Shown piece after piece: positions 1 to 10,841 of a stretch of DNA of 64,000 bases (position 1 is the first letter of the stretch; every line of letters begins with the position of its first letter). The stretch lies in assembly GCF_050003625.1 (NCBI RefSeq), contig NC_134399.1, positions 227,110,783 to 227,174,782 of the forward strand. Direction: 5' to 3'. The DNA is from Haematobia irritans. Lineage: Eukaryota; Arthropoda; Insecta; Diptera; Muscidae. The notes below the pieces were generated by a model, which was not told the origin of the DNA, searched no databases, and saw only the letters and a program-made list of their open reading frames with translations. Made by a program: the position numbers and the translations under genes.

Positions 1-323
1 AATAGAAACGTATATATTTACCGCAGTAAAATAGTGAATTAAGCGAGTTTTCTTTTGTTGGTGTTATATTTTTTGATATTTTTTTTCTGGGGCATGTTAG
101 CTAATAAAATGCCTACATAATTAATTCTATAATAGATTTGGGGGTGATTAGAAGAAAAAGGACCTGCTATTGCCCAAATGTATGGAAATGGCCCACAACT
201 CATATATAATGTGACTTGAATCGTTAGAGTCATAATAGAAAAGGCAAGGCAGTTTTATGAGGACGTTTAATTTATTTTTTTTATATGTAAGAAAAGTTAG
301 TTATATTATTATTTTTTTTTCGT

Positions 324-625
324 GGAATTTTCCCATCCCGAGAAAGCAGGATTTCTTTTCGAAATTTTTCAAAAATCCAACTATAATTATAATTGGAAAA
401 TTCATAAGTATAAAACTAGAAAAAAAAATTGAGATCAGTAACAGGTTGGCTGATAAGTCCCCGGTCTAACAAAGGAATTTTCCCAACCCGAGAAAGCAGG
501 ATTTCTTTTCGAAATTTTTCAAATATCCAACTATAATTATAATTGGAAAATTCATAAGTATAAAATTAGAAAAAGAAAATTGAGATCAGTAACAGGTTGG
601 CTGATAAGTCCCCAGTCTAACAAAG
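324..625. repeat. 150-bp tandem duplication including the left end of mariner copy 1
   Basis: Two near-identical units, 324-473 and 474-624, each run from GGAATTTTCCCA through the flank into the first roughly 33 bp of the mariner terminus (ACAGGTTGGCTG at 441 and at 592) and end at CTAACAAAG. Only the second unit continues into the full transposon. Confidence 0.9.
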
Positions 626-658
626 AAAAACACAATTTTTTGTCAAAATTCGTTTTTA

Positions 659-1707
659 TTATTCAACATTGTTCCCTTCAAGAGCGATACAACGATTATA
701 ACGACCTTCCAATTTTTTGATACCATTTTGGTAGTACTCCTTCGGTTTTGCCTCAAAATAGGCCTCAGTTTCGGCGATCACTTCTTCATTGCAGCCAAAT
801 TTTTTCCCTGCGAGCATGCTTTTGAGGTCTGAGAACAAGAGAAATTCGCTGGGGGCCAGATCTGGAGAATACGGTGGGTGGGTAAGCAATTCGAAGACCA
901 ATTCATGAATTTTTGCCATCGTTCTCAATGACTTGTGGCACGGTGCGTTGTCTTGGTGGAACAACACTTTTTTCTTCTTCATATGGGGCCGTTTTGCCGC
1001 GATTTCGACCTTCAAACGCTCCAATAACGCCATATAATAGTCACTGTTGATGGTTCCCGTCCCTTGTCAAGATAATCGACAAAAATTATTCCATGCGCAT
1101 TCCAAAAAACAGAAACCATTACTTTGCCAGCGGACTTTTGAGTCTTTCCACGCTTCGGAGACGGTTCACCGGTCGCTGTCCACTCAGCCGACTGTCGATT
1201 GGACTTCGGAGTGTAGTGATGGAGCCATGTTTCATCCATTGTCACATATCGACGGAAAAACTGGGGTGTATTACTAGTTAAAAGCTGCAAACACCGCTCA
1301 GAATCATCAACACGTTGTTGTTTCTGGTCAAATGTGAGCTCGCGCGGCACCCATTTTGCACAGAGCTTCCGCATATCTAAATATTGATGAATGATATGAC
1401 CAACACGTTCCTTTGATATCTTTAAGGCCTCTGCTATCTCGATCAACTTCATTTTGCGGTCATTCAAAATCATTTTGTGGATTTTTTTGATGTTTTCGTT
1501 GGTAACAACCTCTTTCGGGCGTCCACTGCGTTCACCGTCCTCCGTGCTCATTTCCCCACGTTTGAATTTTGCATACCAATCGATTATTGTTGATTTCCCT
1601 GAGGCAGAGTCCGGAAACTCATTATCAAGCCAAGTTTTTGCTTCCACCGTATTTTTCCCCTTCAGAAGACAGTATTTTATCAAAACACGAAATTCCTTTT
1701 TTTCCAT
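659..1707 (-). pseudogene. Himar1-type mariner transposase, copy 1 (frameshifted, catalytic D to E)
   Basis: Starts at ATG 1707 with MEKKEFRVLIKYC and runs through the two HTH segments (SGKSTIIDWYAKFK; KISKERVGHIIHQY), WVPRELT and the first catalytic Asp in VTMDETWLHHY. A one-base insertion near 1065-1075, after VDYLDKG, breaks the frame. The remainder continues in another frame with HQDNAPCH (second Asp). In the third catalytic position of the DD34D triad the codon is GAA, giving LAPSEFLLF where the family has D. Both lesions make it inactive. It is close in sequence to Himar1 from Haematobia irritans. Confidence 0.93.
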
Positions 1708-1799
1708 TTTTTTACAATAACAAAAGTTCACAAAAGACGCTCTATCTCACAAACTAATTCACTTACAGAAGTCAAATTTTGACAGGAATCATTTGAAGG

Positions 1800-2056
1800 T
1801 TAGGTTAGGTTAGGTTAGGTGGTAGACCGATGTATCAGGCTCACTTAGACTATTCAGTCCATTGTGATACCACATTGGTGAACTTCTCTCTTATCACTGA
1901 GTGCTGCCCGATTCCATATTAAGCTCAATGACAAGCGACCTCCTTTTTATAGCCGAGTCCGAACGGCGTTCCACATTGCAGTGAAACTACTTACAGAAGC
2001 TTTGAAACCCTCAGAAATGTCACCAGCATTACTGAGGTGGGATAATCCACCGCTGA
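1800..2056 (-). mobile_element. SINE fragment inserted in mariner copy 1
   Basis: The 3' portion of the tRNA-derived SINE in reverse orientation: TTAGG repeats at its left edge (CCTAA on the sense strand), then the conserved GGACTGAATAGTCTAAGTGAG block. It is 5' truncated. Both sides carry ATTTGAAGG (1791-1799, 2057-2065), a target-site duplication. The uninterrupted site is visible in mariner copy 2 near 14985. Confidence 0.9.
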
Positions 2057-2544
2057 ATTTGAAGGTTGGTACTATATAAAAATAATATGCATTTAATACT
2101 AGCGACGCCATCTATGTGTCAGACAGGAGACTTATCAGCCAACCTGTTACGAGGGTTGCCATTTCTTATTTGGGGATTAGAACAAAAACAAATAGTATTC
2201 ATCGAAAATCACTTTCTTGTTTTTCACATTATTCTCCGTTAAGATCAATACACTTTTTATTTTATTTATTTATTTATTTTCATCATGTAATTTGAAGCCA
2301 CTTAGCGGCACTTTTGTATGCGTTTGGACCAATTGTTGGATCACTTTTGCCACTCTGATTAGGGTATCTCTAAAACATGCATTCTGAACGCATCAACCGA
2401 AACTTGATTGATTGCTTTATTTATGACACGTACAACAGGAATATTAGGTTCTTATAATTACAGTACATGTTACAATTATCCATTTAATATAAAATAATAA
2501 CATAATAATGCCTAAGAGTAAAAGTTTTGGTAAATTTACATTTG

Positions 2545-2640
2545 ACATTGTGAATCCAAAGTTACATGAAGAAAAAATTTAACTGATTTAAATTAGATTT
2601 TTTCAGTTAAATTGTTTCTTCATGTAACTTTGGATTCTTC
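2545..2640. repeat. Short inverted repeat (hairpin, arms about 35 bp)
   Basis: GAATCCAAAGTTACATGAAG near 2552 and its reverse complement, ending at about 2637, are separated by a short AT spacer, with TTAACTGA/TCAGTTAA next to the loop. It abuts the decayed mariner fragment and may be the terminal hairpin of an internally deleted element. Confidence 0.6.
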
Positions 2641-2890
2641 AGGTGTCGAAAAACGTTGTTCTCTCATATCCTTAAAATATAAGGACATTAAATTTGTCTC
2701 ATTCCTACAATAAGTCAGACGACGATCTTGCAATATCAGTTGGTGCACAGCATCAATGATTCGCGGATTTGTTTTTACGATTTTCAAGAAATCGTCTTGG
2801 AGTGAACTACAATCTCGGTTGAATTGGCTATACCATCGATGAAATTTAATAAACTTCATTGCTGCACGTCCACGTCGAAAGTTGGTAAAA
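2620..2890 (-). pseudogene. Decayed mariner transposase fragment, N-terminal HTH part
   Basis: The frame gives FRRGRAAMKFIKFHRWYSQF, then NPRIIDAVHQLILQDRRLTY. This resembles the N-terminal DNA-binding region of mariner transposases (FRRG...WFxxFxxGR...IDAVRxLIxxDRxVTY). The catalytic domain is absent. It is a different lineage from the Himar1 copies. Confidence 0.6.
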
Positions 2891-3720
2891 ATAATCGTAT
2901 GAAAATATAACTTTGAATATTTTCCATTTTTTAGAGTTTATACCTTCTGACTACGTATAACCCCAAAAATGTCAAGCTTTATGATAGAGCTGTCAGTTAG
3001 CAGACTGCAACCCCGCGAAATGAAAGGCAACTCTCAAGCAATGCTTGGAATCAAAACCAAAATTCTGTTTAGTGTATCTTCTGTACTTTCTATCTATTTC
3101 GGTCTGACTTACTTTTCTAAATATGTTGTTGTCCACATAGAAAAAATATCACCAAAATATTTCCAATTAAAAAGTTGATTGGAGTTGATTTTTATACCCT
3201 CCACCATAGGATATAGGGGTATATTAACTTTGTCATTCCGTTTGTAACACATCGAAATATTGCTCTAAGACCCCATAAAGTATATATATTCTGGGCCGTG
3301 GTGAAATTCTGAGTCGATCTAAGCATGTCCGTCCGTCTGTTGAAATCACGCTAACTTCCGAACGAAACAAGCTATCGACTTGAAACTTGGCAAAAGTAGT
3401 TGTTGTTGATGTAAGTCGGATGTTATTGCAAATGGACCATATCGGACCACTTTTGTGTATAGCCCCCATATAAACCGACACTCAGATTTGGATTGCGGAG
3501 CCTCTTGGAGGAGCAAAATTCATCCGATCCGGTTGAAATTTGGTACATAGTGTTAATATACGGTCTCTAATAACCATGCAAAAATTGGTCCACATCGGTC
3601 CATAATTATATATAGTCCCCATATAAAGGGATCCGCAAATTGGGCTTGAGGAGCCTGTAAGAGAAGCAAATTTCATCCGATCCGGCTGAAATTTAGTACA
3701 AGGTGTAAGTATATGGTCTC

Positions 3721-5102
3721 AGTAATGCTGGTGACATTTCTGAGGGTTTCAAAGCTTCTCTACACGCAGAGAAGAAACATGATTGTCACAATCATATTCG
3801 AAGAGCAAAATAATATGATAGCAGCAATTTTTGCGGCGACCATGTAACATTTTAACCTGCAACCATGTTGGCTCAGTGAACATGGTTCTAAGAAAAATAC
3901 AATTGTCCTCATCTAAAATGTTATTATATTGATAAAAAGAATTTTGTTTCCATTAAAAGACAATGGTCACGATCTAATATGTTATGTTATTCGTCAAAAA
4001 TGTTTTTCTTCTAGTTAAAAGAACATGGTCACAACCTAAAATGTTTTGATTTTTATAAAAAAAACTTTTTTCGTCGTCGAAAAAAGGACGCCACTTGAGA
4101 AAAGAAAACACAAAATCAACTTTATTTATTTGTTTTTATTTATTTATAAACTAATTCATTGTTTATTTGTATTTATAATGTCGTGCAAGCAAACATCACA
4201 TATTTTTACACACTCTAGTTTGGTTCAATTTCAACAATAAGTAATCATTCCATATTTACTTCGTGCCCATCAAATGTACAAACACAGACATCATATAACT
4301 GCAAATAAAAATTAATTTACCATATATCAAAATGCAGAACAAAAACCAGGTACATTTGTTTCAATTACACTTTCCTTTTTTGTATTCACATAAAACCACG
4401 TGCAATTTCTGAATAAATAAATTAACACAAAACACAATAATTCCGTATTCTGCGTCCATTCCAAGAAACAATCAACACACGACTGACGCGCAAAATGAAA
4501 ATCGTGTGTACCTGCTAAATATTTTTATAAAATTCTTGTCGCTGCAAAAAAATTAAAAAATTAAATGGTCACGAAAACAATGTACATGGTCTTTATGACC
4601 ATGTAATGGTTGTGACATGTCTATACGTAAACTATAAAAATACTTTTTTCTCTGCAAAAAAGTAAAAAAAAATTGAATGGTCAGGTACATGATTTTCCTG
4701 ACCATACAATGGTCTCAAATTCTATCATTTAAATAATAGAACATGTTTGCGTCATTTGAGAACCATTTAAATGCTTATTGCCAACATATATTTTTCTCCG
4801 CTCGAAAATTATTTTTACAAAGACAAAATACATGGTTTTCGCGACAATAACATACTCTAAATAAGCATTAAATGGATGCGGCAACCATGTCCAAACATGT
4901 TTTTTCTGTGCGTGTAAGTGGCAAGGTGGAACGCCGTTCGGACTCGGCTATAAAAAGGAGGTCCCTTGTCAATGAGCTTAACATGGAATCGGGCAGGACT
5001 CAGTGATAAGAGAGAAGTTCACCAATGTGGTATCACAATGGACTGAATAGTCTAAGTGAGCCTGATACATCGGGCTGCCACCTAACCTAACCTAACCTAA
5101 CC
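3721..5102 (+). mobile_element. SINE 3' fragment split by a 1.15-kb TIR element
   Basis: SINE sequence starts at AGTAATGCTGGTGACATTTC (3721), is interrupted at 3763-4914, resumes with AAGTGGCAAGGTGGAACGCC and ends with CCTAA repeats. The 10-bp duplication ATATGGTCTC lies at 3711-3720 and 5103-5112. It is 5' truncated, with no tRNA-like head. Confidence 0.88.
3763..4914. mobile_element. Non-autonomous TIR element, family 'CACGCAGAG', copy 1
   Basis: Ends are CACGCAGAGAAGAAACATG and, inverted, CACGCACAGAAAAAACATG. It is flanked by TA on both sides (3761-3762, 4915-4916). The intact SINE reads CTTCTCTAAGTGG here, so the TA duplication is directly demonstrated, pointing to Tc1/mariner-type mobilisation. 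The interior is AT-rich with many ATGGTC/GACCAT and CATGGTT motifs. It has no coding capacity. Confidence 0.88.
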
Positions 5103-5305
5103 ATATGGTCTCTAACAACTATGCAAAATTTGGTTCACATCGGTCCATAATTATATGTAGCCCCCATATAAACAGATCCCCAGATTTGAACTCCAGAGCT
5201 CCTTGGAAAAGCAAAATTCACCCGATCCGGTTGAAATTTGGTACGCGCCAAAATTGGTCCATATCGGTCTATAGTTATATATAGCCGATCCCCAAAAATA
5301 ATATA

Positions 5306-5660
5306 CCAAAATTTTATTACTATAGAAAATTTTGTCAAAATTTTATTTTTATAGAAAATTTTGTCAAAATTTTATTTTTATAGAAAATTTTGTCAACATT
5401 TTATTTTTATAGAAAATTTTGTCAAAATTTTATTTCTATAGAAAATTTTGTCAAATTTTTATTTCTATAGAAAATTTTGTCAAAATTTCATTGCTATACA
5501 AAATTTTGTCAAGATTTTATTTCTATACAAAATTTTGTCAAAATTTTATTTGTATAGAAAATTTTGTCAAAATTTTATTGCTGTAGAACTTTTATAAAAA
5601 TTGTATTGCTGTAGAAAATTTTATCAAAATTTTATTTCTATAGAAAATTTTGTCAAACTG
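5306..5660. repeat. 30-bp tandem repeat array
   Basis: About eleven units of roughly TATAGAAAATTTTGTCAAAA plus TTTTATTTCT, period 30 bp, degenerating to the right. It is part of element G. Confidence 0.9.
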
Positions 5661-5889
5661 AATATATACGTATTTAATCGGCTTTTTTTGCTTAATATAT
5701 ACCCCGTATGGACTAACTTACAATTGAGAAGACGGTAACCTTGCCATCGGCAAGTGTTACCGCAACCCAGGTAATTCGATTGTGGATGACAGCCTTTAGT
5801 ACAAGTTTCTATGCAATCCATGGTGGAGGGTACATATTTAAGATTCAGCCTGGTCGAACTTACTGTCGTATATACTTGTTTTTAATTAA

Positions 5890-6340
5890 TATAAACTTTT
5901 TAATCAAGGTAGAAACATTAAGTTAATTAAGTCAAATAATTGAATACTTTAAAATTTGTAATGAAAAAATTAATTGATACAATTAACTTTTTAATCTAAC
6001 TAGGAAGACTGAGTAAATTAAAAAAAGTGATGAACATTTTTTTAAATGAAAATTTATTTCAAACAATCAATTTTTTAATCAAATTAAAAACACTAAGTCA
6101 GTTAAGAAAGTAATTAAACATAGTTAAGTTTTTAATGAACAAATTAATTGAGTTTTACAATCAAAACCAATAAAATTTTTAATTGAATCAATTAAAAAAT
6201 GAAGTGAAATTTGCTAATGAAATTAATTAATTTTTCAATCAAGTATTGTTTTAATGTCCAATTAAAACTGTGATTGATACTATCATTTTCGTGAAGAACA
6301 TTTCAATTAAAAAATTAATTTCGTTATTGAATCAGAAAAA
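5890..6340. repeat. AT-rich interspersed repeat with TTAATTGAT motifs
   Basis: Dense AATTAATTGAT/ATCAATTAATT motifs. A related block with the same AACTAGGAAGACT word is at 59035-59240. No coding potential. Confidence 0.5.
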
Positions 6341-6433
6341 ATGCTTTGCGTGCATATTCATATAAATGTACTGGTTGTTTATCGATGGGATTTGTATGGT
6401 AAAAGTAGGTTTAATGTTTTCGTTAACTTTTAT

Positions 6434-6668
6434 GAATACGCACACAAATTTTTTTCTCATTCAATCACGAAATTTTTTTTAATTGAAATGTCTTCAATCA
6501 CAGAAATGATAGTATCAATTAAAAAATTAATTGAAGGTCAATCAAAAAATTAATTGATCCAATTAAGAAATTAATTGATACTATTAATTTTTGTTTCAAT
6601 TAAAAAATTCCTTGATTCAATTAAAATTTTAATTGGAAAATTTTTCGTGAAATTTTTTTCTGTGTGTT
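6434..6668. mobile_element. Small TIR element (MITE), AT-rich
   Basis: The left end CGCACACAAATTTTTTTCTC and right end AAATTTTTTTCTGTGTG form imperfect inverted termini around repeated AATTAATTGAT. A second copy sits at about 52115-52303. Boundaries are approximate. Confidence 0.55.
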
Positions 6669-6992
6669 AAAACTAAATTTCTAAATAAAGTTGTATTTAC
6701 TTCTCTACATATTTTTTAAAGTTTTTTTGTGTGTTTTAACTTGTTTACGAATTAATGTTTCCAGCTCAGAAATGACATTTTGCTCTTGTAACGTGTTTTG
6801 GGTGATTATATTTCTTCTAACTTCTTTTTTTTTTTTTGATTCAAAAATATATTCGATTCTCTATCTATTAAGAACCAAAACTGTTCCACATAGTTCAAAA
6901 TTTATTTCATAATAATTAATTTACATTACACAGATGTATTAAATGTAACTTTCTTTATTTATTAATTGTATTATTATTATTTTTTTCTGCAG

Positions 6993-7337
6993 GCACTTAT
7001 CATCGATGTAAGCAGTATATTCTTTGATATGGTCACCATAATAATGATGTTCCATCTGATGAGTATGTCATAGAAAATGCATTTATGCTCAGTATCATTA
7101 AATATGATTTTTTTAATTACAGATGGCTGGGCTGTGGCATTTGCCATTATCAATTTGCTGATACGTCCTGTTAGTGTGATCCTTTTGTATCGTGAATTCA
7201 ATACACGCGGTGGAACACTACAGACTGGATCGGTTTTTCCCACAACCCAGCAGCGCAGCTATCAAGACATTGATAGGCCCACACAGCCAGTGCCAACAAA
7301 TTCTCCACCAGGTCCAAATGTGGCGAGCATTTTCTAA
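6993..7337 (+). CDS. AGTRAP: AGTRAP-like (type-1 angiotensin II receptor-associated protein-like) membrane protein, last two exons
   Basis: Seen: exon 6993-7062 follows a TTTTTTCTGCAG acceptor and ends at a GTATGT donor. A 60-nt intron ends TTTTAATTACAG, and exon 7123-7337 ends in TAA. The junction codon (A|AT) keeps the frame. The peptide starts ALIIDVSSIFFDMV, continues through two hydrophobic segments (around IIMMFHLMNGWAVAFAII and LLIRPVSVILLY) and ends in a polar tail with YQDID and a Pro-rich stretch. Family knowledge: AGTRAP/ATRAP is a small three- to four-pass endomembrane protein with the same order: membrane helix, LLxxPxSxxLxY, RxRGG, a YQxID-like tail. In mammals it binds the AT1 receptor tail; the fly role is unknown. 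The N-terminal half, about 60 residues in mammals, is absent and probably lies before the window or was not detected. AATAAA at 7623-7628 is a plausible poly(A) signal. Confidence 0.75.
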
Positions 7338-7640
7338 GTCAAACAACAAACAATTCCTTAAGAGCACTCAAAAGACCTGGCTACACTTGCCGAGGGAAGC
7401 CTTTTAGATTGTGTGTCATTAAAAAGATAATCTCGTTTTAGATTGAAAGAAACCAAAAAACAAGGAAGCTAATGCAATCGATTATCTCGATCATGTTGTC
7501 ATTTTCTATCATTGATCTGAGTTTGTGACATCTTCCAACCGATAGTTTGTTCTGATATATACATAAATTAAACTTTTATTTTCGTTTCCATTTTGTTTGT
7601 TATTAATATTGATTATATTTGTAATAAAAAAACTAAATTA
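7338..7640 (+). promoter_or_regulatory. 3' UTR and poly(A) signal of the AGTRAP-like gene
   Basis: AT-rich, non-coding sequence follows the TAA at 7335-7337. AATAAA occurs at 7623-7628, the first strong poly(A) signal downstream. A (GA)n run lies just beyond, near 7700. The end of the transcript is inferred from the signal only. Confidence 0.4.
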
Positions 7641-8638
7641 AAATTCAAATCATCACACCCAGTTTTAAATTTACATGGGTGTTATAAAATTTCGTGAAAG
7701 AGAGAGAGAGAGAGAAAAAAAATTGCAACAAAACTTTGTATAAGTAATAACGTATTTAGGTCATCTTTGCTTGGCAAAACTAACCGCCGGCAGACACATG
7801 CGAATATACTTAGGTATTTTTTTTTTTTGTTTGTATTCAATATGTATTTGGTAACAAACAATTGCTAATTTGTGAAGTGTGTTTAAATTATGCATTTGTA
7901 TGTTTGTTTGTTTTTTATTGTTAAAATAAATAAAACCCAATTGTATTTTCTAAATTTAAACAGATTGTGCCATTCTATAAAGTGTGACGAACATCGTCTA
8001 TATCTATGGAGTATAATTTGGAATACACTGCGATTGGTATTAACAGAAAAAAATGTCTGCAGAAACAGCACGAAATCGACATATAGGGGGAAGAACATAG
8101 ACAATAATTATTTATTTAACTCTATGGATTACAATCCTTACAGACTAGCAATTTTAAAAATAAATTAAATCTAAAGTATTAATAAATTTATTTAGAGAAA
8201 CTGAAAAATCCAAATTAAAGTTATTATTCAATTTGTTAAATTCTTTTAAAGCTCTCAAAATGGTTTCGCAAGAAGCATAATTACTCCTATGAAAAGCAAT
8301 AGTATTAGTGGTAGTAGTAATATTCTCCTTTATTATTAGAATCAATTTTTACATTTTCAGAAATGCAATATTTCATTTATAAAGTTTACATGCTCACAAT
8401 ATTTAATATGCAATAGTTAATTGAAGAAAATATTTATCTGACTTTTGACAATGGCGTGAGGCCGTCTGTCATTTTTGTGCTTTACTATATTGTTTTTAAT
8501 TTTTCCATGTATTTTAACATTTTTGTCTTAAATACAGTGTGTACTTGTTAGTTATTCATGCAAATTCACTAATAAGGAATGTCCTATACCTTAGTGCCTC
8601 TTGAACATATGAACTTATATTATTCCAACTAGCAAATA

Positions 8639-8989
8639 GTGGGAGCCACCGTGGTGCAATGGTTAGCATGCCCGCCTTGCATACACAAGGTCGTGGGTTC
8701 GATTCCTGCTACGACCGAACACCAACAAATTTTTCAGCGGTGGATTATCCCACCTCAGTAATGCTGGTGACATTTCTGAGGGTTTCAAAGCTTCTCTAAG
8801 TGGTTTCACTGGAATGTGGAACGCCGCTCGAACTCGGCTATAAAAAGGAGGTCCCTTGTCATTGAGCTTAACATGGAATCGGGCAGCACTCAGTGATAAG
8901 AGAGAAATTCACCACTGTAGTATCACAATGGACTGAATAGTCTAAGTGAGCCTGATACACCGGGCTGCCACATAACCTAACCTAACCTA
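8639..8989 (+). mobile_element. Full-length tRNA-derived SINE (reference copy)
   Basis: The head is tRNA-like: A box around GTGCAATGGTTAGCATG (8655-8672) and B box GGTTCGATTCC (8695-8705). A family-specific body follows (CAGTAATGCTGGTGACATTT; GGAATCGGGCAGCACTCAGT; GGACTGAATAGTCTAAGTG) and the tail is (CCTAA)3. An 11-bp duplication ACTAGCAAATA flanks it (8628-8638, 8990-9000). It sits in the last part of a LINE ORF2. Confidence 0.93.
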
Positions 8990-9785
8990 ACTAGCAAATA
9001 CCTCTCCATTCAAAATATAAATTGATTCTGTTTGACTTAAAATTGTTTTTCCTAAATGTCTGATTCTGAACTCTCGGAGTATTGGACATATAGCCATGAA
9101 ATGCAGAAGATTTTCTTCCTGGTGTGTATTGCAAAAAGAGCAGTTTTTATTCTCCAGTGAACTAAACTTATTCGAGTTTAGTGCAAGGAAGTCGCACCTT
9201 GTTTTCATAATTGTGGTAATTGCTGTCAGATGATTTTTGTCATTCATATGCCTCTCTCCCATGTTAAAGTTCAGAAACTTATAGAATCGACTCCGACTTG
9301 CTTTCGCCAATCTTGTCATCTCATCAACCCGTTTCTCTTTTAACCGTCTTAGTACATACATTCCATTATTAATCCAATCCATCTCTGGTGTATCGATTTC
9401 AAATTTGCAGTTGAATTCATTTCCTATGTCATTTATGCTCTTTGCCCAGAATATATTTCTTGACAGTATTTGCAATGACAACATATGAAGAGTCTGCTTC
9501 GATGCATTCTGAATATTGTCTTATATATGTTTCATATGGAGCTCCAAGCAAAAGAAATGACCATCATCAGTGTTTGTTTCTAAACTGATTGCATAATTAG
9601 GCATGAAATCAGGAAGTTGTAGTATGCGCTTTATAAAATATCTTTGTAGCTTATCCACTTTATCAAACTTATAAAGTAAACTACTAAACCTTATCAAATG
9701 CTGCTTTGAAGTCAACGAAGAATGCATAGACTTTTTTATTGGCAAGAAAATTCAGATGAACTATTGCTGCTAGATTATATATCTT

Positions 9786-10841
9786 CACCCTTATTCCTGA
9801 AGTCGCCCTCGCCGTCGCTTTTTGTCGTCTGTCGCTTTTAAGTCGTCTCGTCATTCAATTGGTATTCCTGTGAAGTGGCGACGACGACGATTACTTTTTG
9901 TACCAATTACAATACTCGGTAATAAAAGGCCGATATCACTAGAAAACAATCAGCTGATGTGCAAAAAAATTAATTTTAATTTTTTCGGCTTAAAATATTT
10001 TTATTTCCGACGCAATTCTATGTCGGAAAATCAAGAAAAATAATTAATTTGACGTGGGAAAAAACGTGGATATATATTCAAGGACAGTAAAAGCTTCCAA
10101 AACTATAAAAATGGAGACGACGCTTAGATCAATGGCACAAGGATCATCATGAAAGAAAACAATCAGCTGATATACAAAACTGAATTTTAATTATTTGCGT
10201 TGAAAATGCTATTTGTTTGTAATCCAATTTTGACTTGGAAAATCAAAATAAATGATAAATTTGACTCGGGGAAATGATTTAGATATCTACATTAGGACAA
10301 TAACAACATCCGGCATATACAATTGGAACGACGTTGACATTATGTGCCCAAGGATCATTCAAAGTTCGTGAAGGACACATTTGTTATCTATGTTTGGTGC
10401 TAAATAAAATACATTGGCCTTGAAGGGTTTCTAGTAAAAAAAAAATGGAATTGAAAATCAACACGTTTACTTTAATTGTACAGTATTCTTTTCTATGATG
10501 TGAATGTGATGACCATAACTGCTATATATACTGATTTTTTTCCCATTTTTGTAATTGTTGAAGATTAGTCACTTTACCTCTTACCAATTTCTATTTTTTA
10601 AATTTATTTTTCAATTGTTCGATTAATAAAGTCTAAAAAACTTCTTCAAAAATTAAACACTAAACTCGTCGCATGTAAATTTAAAGGCGACAAAAAGCGA
10701 CGATATTGGTGACAAAAAGCGACACCAGGAATACCGATTTTCTTCGATAGCAGAATATATCGACGAACGGAATACCAATTAGTGGCGACAGAGGAAAAAC
10801 GACAAAATGCGACGGCGAGGGCGACTTCAGGAATAATGGTG
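9786..10841. mobile_element. Non-autonomous TIR element with CAC termini, nested in LINE
   Basis: Termini CACC(C/A)TTATTCCTGAAGTC are inverted and continue through GCCCTCGCCGTCGC for about 37 bp. Subterminal GGTATTCC and GTCGC/GCGAC words recur near both ends. The interior has two diverged units of about 210 bp, each starting AAAACAATCAGCTGAT (about 9942 and 10158). The target, rebuilt from the interrupted RT codons, fits a 3-bp ATT duplication (left copy CTT). Class uncertain; CAC ends with subterminal repeats recall CACTA-like (CMC) elements. Confidence 0.75.

Larger units (their letters stand above)
592..2147 (-). mobile_element. Himar1-type mariner, copy 1, with SINE insertion
   Basis: The terminal repeat ACAGGTTGGCTGATAAGTCC starts at 592 and its inverse ends at 2147. 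TA lies on both sides (590-591, 2148-2149), the mariner target duplication. The total is 1,556 bp because a 5'-truncated SINE of about 257 bp sits at 1800-2056 near the 5' end of the element; without it the length matches a standard mariner. The left end is preceded by a partial duplicate of itself (see 324-625). The transposase is on minus. Confidence 0.93.
3193..5890. mobile_element. Interspersed element 'G' with 30-bp tandem array, carrying nested insertions
   Basis: Begins TATACCCTCCACCATAGGA and ends near GTATATACTTGTTTTTAA. ACCCTCCACCA near the left end recurs inverted at about 5820 (CCATGGTGGAGGGTA). The interior holds repeated blocks with CATCGGTCCATAATTATATA and CCCCCATATAAA. The family is widespread in muscoid fly genomes by my recollection; I do not know its formal class. 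A SINE, itself split by another element, is inserted at 3721-5102. Confidence 0.65.

Noticed and set aside
4046..4240. Frames with ATPase-like KKTFFVVEKRTPLEKR in copies 1 and 2 of the CACGCAGAG element
   Set aside because: The frame appears in both copies only because they are paralogous TE sequence; it is short and runs into AT-rich repeats.
9822..10043. Plus-strand frame with KWRRRRLLF
   Set aside because: It lies inside the non-coding TIR element 9786-10841 and reflects the GACGAC-rich terminus.
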